From: Pseudoramibacter alactolyticus
GTDB taxonomy: Bacteria > Bacillota > Clostridia > Eubacteriales > Eubacteriaceae
DNA length: 64,000 bases
Strand: one strand, 5' to 3'
Assembly (NCBI RefSeq): GCF_050908235.1
Contig: NZ_CP194340.1
Shown here: piece by piece, positions 8,011 to 16,674 of the stretch
Position numbering within the stretch: position 1 is the stretch's first letter
Layout of the letters: the number at the start of each line of letters is the position of its first letter
Notes under the pieces: model-generated
Databases searched by the model: none
Seen by the model: only the letters and a program-made list of their open reading frames with translations
What the model was told of the DNA's origin: nothing
Position numbers and translations under genes: made by a program

Positions 8011-8055
8011 CAAAAAACGGCGGAGCATTTTCCGCCGTCTCCGCTGTTTTTATTT
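8011..8055 (+). terminator. Probable terminator of the ECF S gene
   Basis: ACGGCGGA pairs with TCCGCCGT (8017-8038), and an overlapping alternative stem GCGGAG/CTCCGC ends just before TGTTTTTATTTTT. Two mutually exclusive hairpins precede the T run, so the exact stem is uncertain. Confidence 0.6.
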
Positions 8056-8107
8056 TTCCCAAAAATGTCCGAAGCGTGCAGTCCCGGGCGTGAACTGCCG
8101 ATGTTTT

Positions 8108-9061
8108 TTAAAGATCAATGGCGTCGATGATCCCCTGCAGGGCCGTCACCGAACGGAAAAAGCGTTCGCTTTCCCCGGCGGAAAGGTCGAGGGGGAGCAC
8201 CTTTTCGATGCCCGACGCACCGACGATCGCCGGCATCGAGAGAAATAAATCGCCTTTGATGCCGTAAATCCCCCGCATGTTGACGGAAACCGGCATCACC
8301 GCGTGTTCGTCCCGAAAGAGCGCCTCGGCGATGCGCCCCACCGCCATGCCGACGCCAAAATAGGTGGCGCCCTTCTTTTGAATGATGTCGTAGGCCGCGT
8401 TGACCACGTGCTCATAAATCTTCTGCTCGTTTTCCGCGTGGGCCCGATAGCCCCGAAACTCGCAGAACTGATCCAGCGCGATGCCGGATACATTGGCCTC
8501 GCTCCACACGGCCAGCTCCGAATCGCCGTGCTCGCCGATGATATAGGCGTGCACCGACTGGGGATTGACCGCCAGGCGCTGCCCCAAAAGATAGCGCAGG
8601 CGCGCCGAGTCGAGCACCGTGCCCGAACCGATCACCCGCTCCTGGGGATAGCCGGAGAGCCGCCACGCCACATAGGTGAGGATATCCACCGGATTGGAGA
8701 CGATCAGCAGGATCGCGTCGCGGTTGCGCTTCGCGATTTCAGGGATGATGCTTTTAAAAATCCCGACGTTCTTGTTGACGAGATCGAGCCGCGTTTCTCC
8801 GGGCTTCTGGGCGGCGCCGGCCGTCACGATCACCAGCCCCGCGTCGGCGATGTCGTCATAATCCCCGGCGCAGATGGCCATCGGCTTGGCAAAGGGAATG
8901 CCGTGGCTCAAATCCATGGCTTCCCCCTCGGCCTTGTCCCGGTTCACGTCGATGAGCACCATCTCCGAAAAGAGGCCCTTCTGCAGCAGCGTGAAGGCGA
9001 TGGACGTGCCCACAAATCCCGTCCCGATAATGCCGACCTTTTGAATATTAATCGCTGCCAT
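8108..9061 (-). CDS. ldh: L-lactate dehydrogenase
   Basis: LDH reduces pyruvate to L-lactate with NADH. The 317-residue protein has the Rossmann motif GTGFVGTS near residue 12, the specificity-loop region AQKPGETRLDLV with Gln and the substrate Arg typical of LDH rather than malate dehydrogenase, SNPVDILTY, GSGTVLDSARLR, and the catalytic IIGEHGDSE. The ATG at 9061 stands 12 bases after the enolase stop, so eno and ldh form one operon, which couples late glycolysis to NAD regeneration. A 33-base longer frame overlapping eno is less likely. Confidence 0.95.
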   Translation of the reverse strand: MAAINIQKVGIIGTGFVGTSIAFTLLQKGLFSEMVLIDVNRDKAEGEAMDLSHGIPFAKPMAICAGDYDDIADAGLVIVTAGAAQKPGETRLDLVNKNVGIFKSIIPEIAKRNRDAILLIVSNPVDILTYVAWRLSGYPQERVIGSGTVLDSARLRYLLGQRLAVNPQSVHAYIIGEHGDSELAVWSEANVSGIALDQFCEFRGYRAHAENEQKIYEHVVNAAYDIIQKKGATYFGVGMAVGRIAEALFRDEHAVMPVSVNMRGIYGIKGDLFLSMPAIVGASGIEKVLPLDLSAGESERFFRSVTALQGIIDAIDL

Positions 9062-9072
9062 GACGCGCCGCC

Positions 9073-10371
9073 CTAAAAGGCCCTGCCCGGCCACACGGCC
9101 GATTCGCCCAGTTTTTCCTCGATGCGCAGCAGCTGGTTGTATTTGGCGGTGCGTTCGGTGCGGGACGGCGCCCCGGTCTTGATCTGGCCGGCGTTCGTCG
9201 CCACGGCGAGATCGGCGATGGATGTGTCCTCCGTCTCGCCGGAGCGGTGGGAGACGATGGCCTTATAGCCCGCCTGGTGCGCCATCTTGATGGCGTCCAG
9301 CGTCTCGGAGACAGAGCCGATCTGATTGAGTTTGATGAGGATCGCGTTGGCGCTGCCGCCGTCGATGCCCTTTTTCAGCCGTTCGGTGTTGGTCACAAAC
9401 AAATCGTCGCCGACAAGCTGCACCTTGTCGCCCAGGGCGGCGGTCATCTTCTGCCAGCCCGCCCAGTCTTCTTCATCCAGGCCGTCTTCGATGGAGACGA
9501 TGGGGTATTTTTCCACCAGGGAGGCCCAGTGAGCGATCAGCTCGTCCGCGGTGAAATGCCGGCCGCTCTTAGGCTGGTCGTATTCGCCTTTTTTGCCGTC
9601 CCTGCTCTTCCATTCGGAAGCGGCCGCGTCCATGGCCAGCACAAAATCGTCCCCGGGCACATAGCCCGCGTTCTTCACCGCCTGAAGAATGTGCTCGATG
9701 GTGTCCTCATCGGAGTCGAGATCCGGGGCAAAGCCGCCCTCGTCGCCGACGGCCGTGGCCTTCCCTTCGGATTTGAGCAGCGCGGCCAGCGCGTGATACA
9801 CCTCGGCGCAGCGGCGCAGCCCTTCCTTAAAACTGGGGGCCCCCACGGGCATGATCATAAATTCCTGGGTATCCACCGAATTGGCAGCGTGGGCCCCGCC
9901 GTTCAGAATGTTCATCATCGGCACGGGCATCCGCGTCGCGTTGAGTCCGCCCCAGAAGCGATAGAGCGGCACGCCCAGCTGAGCCGCCGCCGCCTTGGAC
10001 GCCGCCAGCGAAACCGCCAGAATCGCATTGGCCCCCAGCTTGGATTTGTCCCGGGTGCCGTCGGCGGCAAACATCGCCGCATCCACCGCATAAATATCGG
10101 ACGCGTCCATCCCGATCACCGCATCGGCGATCGGCCCCGCGATGTTGGCCACCGCCTTCAACACCCCCTTGCCGCCGTAGCGCGCTTTGTCGCCGTCGCG
10201 CAGCTCGAGCGCTTCAAATTCGCCGGTGGACGCGCCGGAGGGCGAGCAGGCCACGCCGACAGCGCCGCCGGCCAAAACCACCTCAGCTTCCGTCGTGGGG
10301 TTCCCGCGGGAGTCGATCACTTCGCGGCCGATCACCTGCACAATGGACAACGCATCTTTCGTTTGATTCAT
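9073..10371 (-). CDS. eno: Enolase
   Basis: Enolase converts 2-phosphoglycerate to phosphoenolpyruvate. The 432-residue length is standard. It carries EVIDSRGNPTTEAEV at the N-terminus, the metal-binding aspartate and glutamates in VGDEGGFAPDL, SIEDGLDEEDW and VGDDLFVTN, the catalytic lysine in ILIKLNQIGS, and SHRSGETEDTSIADLAV near the C-terminus. AAGAGGT precedes the ATG. A strong promoter lies 135 bases upstream and ldh follows at once. Confidence 0.98.
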   Translation of the reverse strand: MNQTKDALSIVQVIGREVIDSRGNPTTEAEVVLAGGAVGVACSPSGASTGEFEALELRDGDKARYGGKGVLKAVANIAGPIADAVIGMDASDIYAVDAAMFAADGTRDKSKLGANAILAVSLAASKAAAAQLGVPLYRFWGGLNATRMPVPMMNILNGGAHAANSVDTQEFMIMPVGAPSFKEGLRRCAEVYHALAALLKSEGKATAVGDEGGFAPDLDSDEDTIEHILQAVKNAGYVPGDDFVLAMDAAASEWKSRDGKKGEYDQPKSGRHFTADELIAHWASLVEKYPIVSIEDGLDEEDWAGWQKMTAALGDKVQLVGDDLFVTNTERLKKGIDGGSANAILIKLNQIGSVSETLDAIKMAHQAGYKAIVSHRSGETEDTSIADLAVATNAGQIKTGAPSRTERTAKYNQLLRIEEKLGESAVWPGRAF

Positions 10372-10504
10372 GTTAGTACCTCTTTTCTTAAATTTTCCTA
10401 TTTTTCCTATTTCTCTTAATTTCCTAAACTTTTGACGGCCGGCTGACCGGCCATCGCCGACAGGCGGACCGCCAGTTAGTTATTCCATACTGCTGTCTGT
10501 ATTC

Positions 10505-10533
10505 AGTATAAAGAAAAGTCCCCGAATTGTCAA
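10505..10533 (-). promoter_or_regulatory. Promoter of eno-ldh; intergenic region 10372-10733
   Basis: On the minus strand a consensus TTGACA (10533-10528) and TATACT (10510-10505) are 17 bases apart, which suits a highly expressed glycolytic operon. The leader of about 125 bases is pyrimidine-rich on the plus strand and holds no recognised riboswitch. The rest of the 362-base divergent region holds the operator-like palindrome and promoter of the cytidylate-kinase-like gene. Confidence 0.85.
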
Positions 10534-10655
10534 AAAATCTTTCGGATTTTAAGCTGTTTTAATCATTTTTTTCCAAAAGTTCCCAAATTCTTCAATTTTC
10601 ATTCATTATTCGGTGCCCGCGCCCACCGGCAGCCGTCATCTGTCAAAATCTCGAT

Positions 10656-10671
10656 TGTCTAAAAATAGACA
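10656..10671. promoter_or_regulatory. Operator-like palindrome TGTCTA-N4-TAGACA
   Basis: A perfect 16-base palindrome (six-base arms, AAAA centre) lies just upstream of and partly over the -35 region of the promoter for the gene at 10734. It has the size and position of a dimeric repressor site. No regulator is encoded beside it. Confidence 0.5.
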
Positions 10672-10691
10672 GACATTTCGGATGCATCACA

Positions 10692-10700
10692 TGCTATAAT
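10692..10700 (+). promoter_or_regulatory. Extended -10 promoter of the cytidylate-kinase-like gene
   Basis: TGCTATAAT is an exact extended -10 box; the -35 position (GACATT at 10672-10677, 17 bases away) is weak. The transcript would start about 27 bases before the ATG. Confidence 0.7.
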
Positions 10701-10733
10701 ACAGTTAAATAAACAAGCGAGGAGGTGACCATC

Positions 10734-11321
10734 ATGGGCAAAGTCTTAACCATCGGCAGAGAGTACGGCAGCGATGGCCGGGCCATCGCCCGGGAAGCCG
10801 CGCAGGCACTGGGCGTCGCCTTTTACGACAAGGAGCGCATCCGCCAGATTACCAAAATGGCCAAACTGCCTGAAATGGTGCGCCAATACGGCGCCGACCA
10901 TTTGGAATACGAAGTGGACGACTACCACATCGGCCGGGGCTATTTTACCGTTGAAACCGACGACGCTTTCACCTATCACTTGGAGTCGGCGGTTATGGCG
11001 CAGGTGGCCGCCGCCGAGGACGCCGTCATCGTCGGGCGGTGCGGCGATTATGTGCTGCGGGATAAAGCCGACAGCCGTCACATTTTTATCTATGCCCCCT
11101 TTGACTATCGGGTGAAGCTCGTTTCCCGGCGGGACGCGGTATCGCCGGAGGATGCCGCCCGCGTCGTCAAACAGATGGACCTGCGCCGCAGCCAATACTA
11201 CACCTACTATACGGATCGATCCTGGAACGATCTGCGGCACTATCATCTGTCCTTCGACGCTGCCGCCTTTTCCCGGGACAACAGCATCCGCATTTTAATC
11301 CAGGCTTTCGCAGCCATCTGA
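10734..11321 (+). CDS. Cytidylate kinase-like family protein
   Basis: The 195-residue protein starts with VLTIGREYGSDGRAIAREAA, the variant P-loop of the PF13189 cytidylate-kinase-like family, and continues with FYDKERI, VIVGRCGDYVL and IFIYAPFDYRV, which parallel the NMP-kinase fold; the lid contains RRD. It is not the canonical Cmk; family members are often uncharacterised and widespread in Clostridia. The ATG at 10734 follows GAGGAGGTGA; a GTG nine bases earlier lies inside that ribosome site. It ends at a terminator shared with the convergent SDR gene. Confidence 0.85.
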   Translation: MGKVLTIGREYGSDGRAIAREAAQALGVAFYDKERIRQITKMAKLPEMVRQYGADHLEYEVDDYHIGRGYFTVETDDAFTYHLESAVMAQVAAAEDAVIVGRCGDYVLRDKADSRHIFIYAPFDYRVKLVSRRDAVSPEDAARVVKQMDLRRSQYYTYYTDRSWNDLRHYHLSFDAAAFSRDNSIRILIQAFAAI

Positions 11322-11327
11322 CGTACG

Positions 11328-11356
11328 AAAAAAAAGGCTCCCGGAGGAGCCTTTTT
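11328..11356. terminator. Bidirectional intrinsic terminator
   Basis: An 11-bp stem AAAAAGGCTCC/GGAGCCTTTTT with a four-base loop separates two convergent genes. Confidence 0.88.
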
Positions 11357-11367
11357 ATTTTAGCCGT

Positions 11368-12141
11368 TTACATCGCCGTATAGCCGCCGTCCACCGGCAG
11401 CACCACGCCGTTGACATAGCTGGACGCCTCAGACGCCAGAAAGATCACCGCCGTATCGAGTTCGCCTTCTCTGCCATAACGTTCCAAGGGGATGCTGGTC
11501 TGCGCATAATCCTGGAAAAAGTCGGTCTCCAGGGTTTCCTTGGTCAGCGGCGTAATGAAATACCCCGGCGCGATGGTGTTCACCGTGATGCCGCGCCGGC
11601 CCCATTCCGACGCCAGCGCCCGGGTCAGATTGACCACGCCGCCCTTGGCCGCGTGATAGGGCGAGGCCGGCGCGATTTTATTGCCGGCCATCCCGTAGAC
11701 CGAGGCGATGTTGATCACCCGGCCGTAGCCCTGGGGCAGCATGGCCTTTTTGGCCACTTCCCGCGCCATTTTGAAGGTGCCGAACAGATCGATATCCAGC
11801 TCGTTTTTAAACTGTTCGTCGGTGATGTCCTCCGCCGGGGCGACCCCGCCGGTGCCGGCGTTGTTCACCAGAATATCGATCCGGCCAAAGCGATCGAGAA
11901 TCGTCCGGACCGCCTCGCCCACCATGGCCGTATCCGTGATGTCGCAGCGCACGGCCAGCGTCTCCACCCCGTAGGCGTCGTGGATTTCTTCCGCCACCTC
12001 GTCAATCAGGGCCTGGCGCCTGGCCATCGGCACGATTTTCGCCCCCTGGCTGGCCAGAGCTTTGGCCATCTGCACGCCGAGCCCGGTGGACGCGCCGGTC
12101 ACCACGGCCACGCGATCCGTTAAATCAAAATACGCTTTCAT
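11368..12141 (-). CDS. Short-chain dehydrogenase/reductase (gluconate 5-dehydrogenase-like)
   Basis: The 257-residue protein is a classical SDR. It shows TGASTGLG for NAD(P) binding near residue 13, the NNAGTGG strand, the catalytic Ser in INIASVYG, YHAAKGG (Tyr and Lys of the triad) and the PGYF turn. Overall pattern with IAPGYFITPLTKETL is like IdnO/gluconate 5-dehydrogenase or 2-deoxygluconate dehydrogenase, but substrate is an inference. The ATG at 12141 follows AAAGGAG; the 9-codon longer frame lacks one. It has its own consensus promoter and no sugar-pathway neighbours. Confidence 0.85.
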   Translation of the reverse strand: MKAYFDLTDRVAVVTGASTGLGVQMAKALASQGAKIVPMARRQALIDEVAEEIHDAYGVETLAVRCDITDTAMVGEAVRTILDRFGRIDILVNNAGTGGVAPAEDITDEQFKNELDIDLFGTFKMAREVAKKAMLPQGYGRVINIASVYGMAGNKIAPASPYHAAKGGVVNLTRALASEWGRRGITVNTIAPGYFITPLTKETLETDFFQDYAQTSIPLERYGREGELDTAVIFLASEASSYVNGVVLPVDGGYTAM

Positions 12142-12258
12142 TGTGGATCTCCTTTCATTCAAACCCAATACAGCCTTCGGCTGCCCAACAATATCGGTGT
12201 CGTTCCGGAATGGTTATCCCAGCAAAAAAAGATCGGTCCCCTTTTTTAGGTCGTTTTC

Positions 12259-12287
12259 ATTATAAAGTTCCGGCTTTTTTCTGTCAA
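12259..12287 (-). promoter_or_regulatory. Promoter of the SDR gene
   Basis: On the minus strand exact consensus TTGACA (12287-12282) and TATAAT (12264-12259) are 17 bases apart. The leader is about 110 bases and contains a short hairpin with T-rich flanks. Confidence 0.85.
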
Positions 12288-12306
12288 CCGGCGACAGCTC
12301 TTTTCC

Positions 12307-12726
12307 TTAAGTTTCATTAAGCGTTTCCGGCGCGGCTTGCAGCTGCCGCCAGAGCGCCTCGGCGTCGCTGGCCGTGATGGCGTCCATCAGAGTCTCCCGC
12401 CGTTTGGTATCCGCCGCTTCCCGGGCAGATGAGCCCTTTTTGGCCACGCTCAGATAATGCAGGGTATAGCGCCCCAGCCGGCCGCTGGCCCCCGGCTGAT
12501 AGCCCAGCCGTCCGGCGGCGGTCAGTTCCTCTCTGGCCCGCTGCAGGCTTTTGGCCGAAAATCCGCATTGATTCATCAAAAAGGCGGCGGGCGCCTGAAA
12601 GCTGCGCGGCCAATGCTGTCGGTTGTTGAGATCGAGCAGCACGAGCCACAGACGCCGCGCCTTGGGGCTGAGACCGCTGATTTCAAAATCGCGGTGGATG
12701 GCGTTGATCTCCTGAATATAGTTCAT
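12307..12726 (-). CDS. Replisome-organiser/DnaD-like N-terminal domain protein
   Basis: The 139-residue protein begins MNYIQEINAIHRDFEISGLS and continues with a winged-helix pattern (ARRLWLVLLDLNNR, LMNQCGFSAKSLQRAREEL, LGRYTLHYLS) like the N-terminal domain of phage replisome organisers and DnaD-type proteins. The C-terminal part is short, so the AAA-loading half is absent. The ATG at 12726 overlaps the stop of the small ORF upstream as ATGA, so it is translationally coupled. With the two small ORFs before it, this looks like a remnant of a phage or integrative element. It may bind DNA but has no evident replication partners here. Confidence 0.6.
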   Translation of the reverse strand: MNYIQEINAIHRDFEISGLSPKARRLWLVLLDLNNRQHWPRSFQAPAAFLMNQCGFSAKSLQRAREELTAAGRLGYQPGASGRLGRYTLHYLSVAKKGSSAREAADTKRRETLMDAITASDAEALWRQLQAAPETLNET

Positions 12727-12887
12727 CGCCGCTCTCCATGGCCCAGCTTCAGGCCGCCCCGGCCCGGCGGCAGGGGCCAGCTGATCCGCCGGGGACGCGC
12801 CGGATTTTTGCGCCGCGCGATGCCCTCCGCCAAACGCCGATAGGTCTCGCCGTCCGCCAGGGCCAGGGCCCGGTCGTCCGCCGCCAT
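12723..12887 (-). CDS. Small basic protein of unknown function, coupled to the DnaD-like gene
   Basis: This 54-residue ORF starts MAADDRALALADGETYRRL and is very rich in Arg, with the pattern of a short helix followed by an Arg/Pro/Gly tail. Its stop overlaps the next start as ATGA. It may be a genuine coupled small gene or the third frame of a disrupted longer gene together with 12903-13037. I recognise no family. Confidence 0.4.
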   Translation of the reverse strand: MAADDRALALADGETYRRLAEGIARRKNPARPRRISWPLPPGRGGLKLGHGERR

Positions 12888-12902
12888 CGGCCGCCGTCCA
12901 GC

Positions 12903-13037
12903 TCATCCGGGCAAAGCAGGCCTCGGGATCGGCGCATTCCTTTCTCGCCCGGCATTCAGCGCCCGGCAATGGTTGCTGTAGGCTTCGTCGTAATTGCCGC
13001 AGTCTTTGTCAAAACAGGGCATGATGGCTTGTGTCAT
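12903..13037 (-). pseudogene. Small cysteine-motif protein, probably frameshifted
   Basis: The 44-residue ORF begins MTQAIMPCFDKDCGNYDEAY and has a Cys-x4-Cys-x10-Cys start like small zinc-binding phage or plasmid proteins (CFDKDCGNY...SNHCRALN). After residue 31 the frame degenerates, while the next frame continues with ECADPEACFARMSW, which supplies two more cysteines. A one-base indel near the GAAAGG at the junction would join the two parts. AAAGGAA precedes the ATG. I take it as a broken or miscalled gene in the same unit as the DnaD-like protein. Confidence 0.5.
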
Positions 13038-13238
13038 GGTGGTTCCTTTCGCGCCGGCCGGCATGGGATGATTCATCGATGTGCTTTCGAGTATAGCCCG
13101 AAACCCGCGCGAAGGGCAGGGGCCGATCGCCCACAAACGGCGAATCGGCGGATTTAAATTCGTCGGCCGGAAGCCGCCGCACTGTGCTAAAATGGAAAGA
13201 AAAACGAACCAATGCGATGAAATGCAGAAAGGAACCCC

Positions 13239-13376
13239 ATGACCTCAGCCGAACAGCGGGAAGCCGCCCAGTCTCACGTTTTTCGATCCCGCCTGCGGGT
13301 TTCGTGTCATAATAATGCCCCAGCAAATCGTCAAGCAAATATAAGGGGTTTAGCGCTTCGGCCAAAGTCTAAATAG
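13239..13376 (+). pseudogene. Truncated ORF at the base-composition junction
   Basis: A 45-codon frame starts at an ATG with AGAAAGGA in front and an extended -10-like TGCTAAAAT about 47 bases upstream of the start. The first 20 codons are GC-rich (MTSAEQREAAQSHVFRSRLR), then the sequence becomes AT-rich and the frame ends just before the protease gene. It looks like the 5' end of a native gene cut by the insertion of the AT-rich block. No family is recognised. The rest of 13038-13391 shows nothing else. Confidence 0.4.
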
Positions 13377-13391
13377 GAGAAAATTGTATAA

Positions 13392-14204
13392 ATGAACAAA
13401 GTGAAAGCAGTCTTTTTCTGTTTTATATTCGCGGCTATTTACATCGCTATGCAGCTTCTGAGCGGGAATCTATTGGCCATGTTTTTCTTATCCCGGGGAA
13501 CACAAACAGCTGATCTTGAGCGAATGGTTAATAATAATGCTTACTTAGTCCAAATCATTGCGGTTTGTTTCTTTGCTATCGTGGTCTTGGCATATCGCAG
13601 GATTGGAAAAAATAAAATTTGGAAAGTTGAAAGGCCCGGTAAAAATGTAAAGATAATGATATTTTCTATTGTTTTAACCTTAGCTTTTTCTTTGTTGTGG
13701 TGTATTCTAACCGCGAATGAAAATTTTAATAATGCGGCATTAATTGAGCAAAGCCTGAACTATTACTCCAGAATTTCACCATTCCTTGGATATTCATTCA
13801 TGATTCTTTCGGTCATTATTATTGCCCCTTTTGGTGAAGAACTATTGTGCCGAAGAATGATGATTGGAAGACTTCAGAAAGAATTTTCCATGCCGGTATC
13901 CATCCTGATCAGCGCATTAATCTTCGGTATTATTCACATTCAAGCCGGAGGCATTTTACTGGGATCAGGAACCTTTCTCATGGGGATAATCCTGGGATTC
14001 ATTTATGTGAGCAGTGGAAGCAATTTTTCTTTGGCCGTGGGCGCTCATGCGATTGCGAATTGCACAGATTTTATCTTTGCCTTTCTTCCTCAATCCGCAT
14101 ATTTTTGTTGCAATTCTAATGCTTTTGTTCATGATTGTCAGTGGCGTGACTATTTACGGTCAATCAAAATTTTTATTATATTAAGTTTGCTTATAAAAAA
14201 TTGA
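13392..14204 (+). pseudogene. CPBP (CAAX/Abi) family membrane protease, 3' frameshifted
   Basis: The frame encodes a multi-pass membrane protein with the three CPBP motifs: GEELLCRR (EExxxR), FGIIHIQAG (His) and GAHAIANCTDF (HxxxN). Members act in prenyl-protein processing, bacteriocin self-immunity or phage abortive infection. After about residue 234 the current frame becomes a polar Cys-rich tail, whereas the +2 frame from the TTTCTTCCTC run (about 14083-14092) reads NPHIFVAILMLLFM followed by a short tail and a stop at 14183, an obvious last membrane helix. A single-base change therefore separates the last helix. The catalytic motifs are intact, so a truncated protein could still act, or this is a sequencing error. 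Confidence 0.8.
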
Positions 14205-14220
14205 AAATGAGAGGGATCAA

Positions 14221-16674
14221 TTGAAAACAACAATGTACTGGAGAATTCGAAAAAAGATTCTAGATTTGATTTTTAAAATTAAAAAAGTTGGTTTCATTGT
14301 TAATAACCGTAGACAGTCATCTAAGGAATATAGGTCATTTACCAAACTTCTCTTTGGTAGGTTTATTTCTGGTGCTACTAAGGGAATTATATTAGCATTT
14401 ATTTTAGGCATCATTGATTGGATGCTTTTGGAATATGGCGTAATAAAGGTTATCGATAGCAATAATAGCAATATTTTGGCTGATATAATCATAGGAGAAT
14501 TAGGCGTTGCTGGTGTTATTTTAGGATTATATTGTTCTAATATTTCAAGTGTATATTCTACCAGATATGCTAACGCTCCTGAAAAAATCGCAATTGCTTT
14601 TCAATATGATAGATTAACAGCTAAGTGCTTAAATGCCATTAGTAGTTTTATTATTTATGGAACAATTATACTTGTTAAATTATTAATGGGATATAACATT
14701 GGCTGGGTATCAGTGGGAGTGTTAATAATATGGTCAATACTTGTTGTGATTTCTTTTGGAATAGCAGGGAATAGAATTTATCAACTATCAGATGTGTTTA
14801 GAGTATCAGATGACGCACATATTCTTTTGGGAAGAGTTGTTACTAAATATCTTAAGCAAGAAATTTATGTTGCAGATGCTAATTATCAAAATCATTTTAA
14901 GAAGATTGCTTCAGATAAAATTGAGCTACTGAAAAATATTCAACAATATGGATGTAAGCTTGATTTAGTAGATAATTCTTCTATGCTTAATTTTATGTGT
15001 GTAAATCTTGAACTAATTGAACATTATTGGTTAATTAAAGTATACCTTCCGAAGGATTCATTTTGGTTTAGAAGAAAAGGTGTTTATCAACGGTGGCATA
15101 AAGCAAATGACACAGAAACCTCAATAGCACTAAGAACAGGAACAGCGCTAAGGCCAAAGGAAGAACCCGATCATTATTGGTTTGAAGATGAATTGATGTC
15201 GATAAACCATGCATGTGTTAACTACTTGATAAAAAAGAATGATTTTAGCACCTTATATAGTTATTTTGCTGTGTTCGAGTCAATTTGCAAATCGGCAATT
15301 AAACAAAAAGAAGCAAATTATTATATGGGAGAAATAGATTGGCTAAAAAATATTATTCAAAATTCAGCAAATAGTATTAAAGCGTATGAAAACATCGCTT
15401 TTGCAGGTATTGTTGAACATATTTCTCTTTTATATCTAGATATAATTTTAGAATCAAGCAAGTATTTTCAAAATCTTGATATTGATGAAATAAGCAAATC
15501 AGTAATAGAGGGAATTGACACTGGAAACTCTTACAATTCAATAAGGGAAATAAGAGGACGAGAATATATAGAAATTTATAAGAAGATATTAACTGAGGTT
15601 TATGCTGAAGGTCACCGTATCACTCCTGATTGGTTAATAAAACAATATGTAGCAAAAGAAGAATATGTTTATGTAAATTCATTATTTGATTTGGTTAAGG
15701 AAAGCATTGAACACTCGTATTCATTGAGTAGTCTTTTCTTTGAGAAAAGAATGTATTATGAAGCATGTATTATGCTTACAAGATTCTATGAATATGAGTC
15801 TAAGCTGTCAAATTTTTACCAATATGCAGATCGGGTAGAAAAAAATTTAAAAAAATATCACTTAGATTCTAAAGATAAATGGGATGGGAGCAGATTGGCT
15901 AGAGTGGATAAAAAATTTATTGATTGTAAAAAAGGACTTCCAGCTATGCTGATGCAATGCTCAAGTGCTTTCGCAATAAAGAATTGGGACAGGAGAGAAG
16001 AATATCCTGACTTTTTGGGCGAGAGTTATAATCACATTGCGGAAGACACCGTAGTAGCTATTGTTAATTCAGATAAAGAACAGTTTGAAAAGAATTTTAA
16101 GAATTTGACAAAGATAATGCTTTTATACCAAGAATATATCAGATCTGATTTTATTAAGAATAAGGATTTGTATAGGGTAGAATATGCATATTATATGTTC
16201 ACATCTCCGATTGTTGAATGGGCACAAATTGGTGGTCTTGGTATATTGTGGGGTGAATTTTTTAAGGATCCTGAATGGAGTAACATTGTAAAAGAAGCCT
16301 CAGAAATAATACTTAGTAGCAAAGAAAATGGGGAGAGGTCAACAGATGTGGCAGCCCAGCTGATTGAATATGTATCACAAAGGGATAAATTCATGTTTGG
16401 TATAGGTGCCAGAGATATCTTAAAAACAAGCTGGAATCAATTTGTTGAAAATGCAATAAGAAAGTCTGCAAAAATAGAAAACAAATACGTAAAGTATAGG
16501 GAAGAAATAAAAACTGATAGTAAATTAATAAAAGCATTCTGTCCTAATTTTTTGGATATGGGGTTTTCAAGTGATCCTTCTGAAGTGTTTTGGGTTATTT
16601 GTGTGAATCCGCTACTTTCTGAGAAAAAAAGGTTTCATACTAGGGTTTCATGGGAGAAAAACTTTAATGAATAA
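14221..16674 (+). CDS. Large membrane protein of unknown function (gene 1 of an overlapping pair)
   Basis: The 817-residue protein is not one I recognise. Four hydrophobic segments lie at about residues 50-70, 86-107, 137-158 and 160-182; the remaining 630 residues are hydrophilic, mostly helical in pattern, rich in Lys, Glu, Asn and aromatic residues, with no Walker, nuclease or protease motif that I can see. The membrane part (GVAGVILGLYCSNISSVYS) recalls large DUF2254-like membrane proteins only loosely. AGAGGGATC precedes the start, which by reading is TTG at 14221. Base use is far more AT-rich than the flanks, a sign of transfer. Its last eight bases overlap the next gene. Sensor-effector roles, for instance in phage defence, are possible but unproven. 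Confidence 0.75.
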   Translation: MKTTMYWRIRKKILDLIFKIKKVGFIVNNRRQSSKEYRSFTKLLFGRFISGATKGIILAFILGIIDWMLLEYGVIKVIDSNNSNILADIIIGELGVAGVILGLYCSNISSVYSTRYANAPEKIAIAFQYDRLTAKCLNAISSFIIYGTIILVKLLMGYNIGWVSVGVLIIWSILVVISFGIAGNRIYQLSDVFRVSDDAHILLGRVVTKYLKQEIYVADANYQNHFKKIASDKIELLKNIQQYGCKLDLVDNSSMLNFMCVNLELIEHYWLIKVYLPKDSFWFRRKGVYQRWHKANDTETSIALRTGTALRPKEEPDHYWFEDELMSINHACVNYLIKKNDFSTLYSYFAVFESICKSAIKQKEANYYMGEIDWLKNIIQNSANSIKAYENIAFAGIVEHISLLYLDIILESSKYFQNLDIDEISKSVIEGIDTGNSYNSIREIRGREYIEIYKKILTEVYAEGHRITPDWLIKQYVAKEEYVYVNSLFDLVKESIEHSYSLSSLFFEKRMYYEACIMLTRFYEYESKLSNFYQYADRVEKNLKKYHLDSKDKWDGSRLARVDKKFIDCKKGLPAMLMQCSSAFAIKNWDRREEYPDFLGESYNHIAEDTVVAIVNSDKEQFEKNFKNLTKIMLLYQEYIRSDFIKNKDLYRVEYAYYMFTSPIVEWAQIGGLGILWGEFFKDPEWSNIVKEASEIILSSKENGERSTDVAAQLIEYVSQRDKFMFGIGARDILKTSWNQFVENAIRKSAKIENKYVKYREEIKTDSKLIKAFCPNFLDMGFSSDPSEVFWVICVNPLLSEKKRFHTRVSWEKNFNE

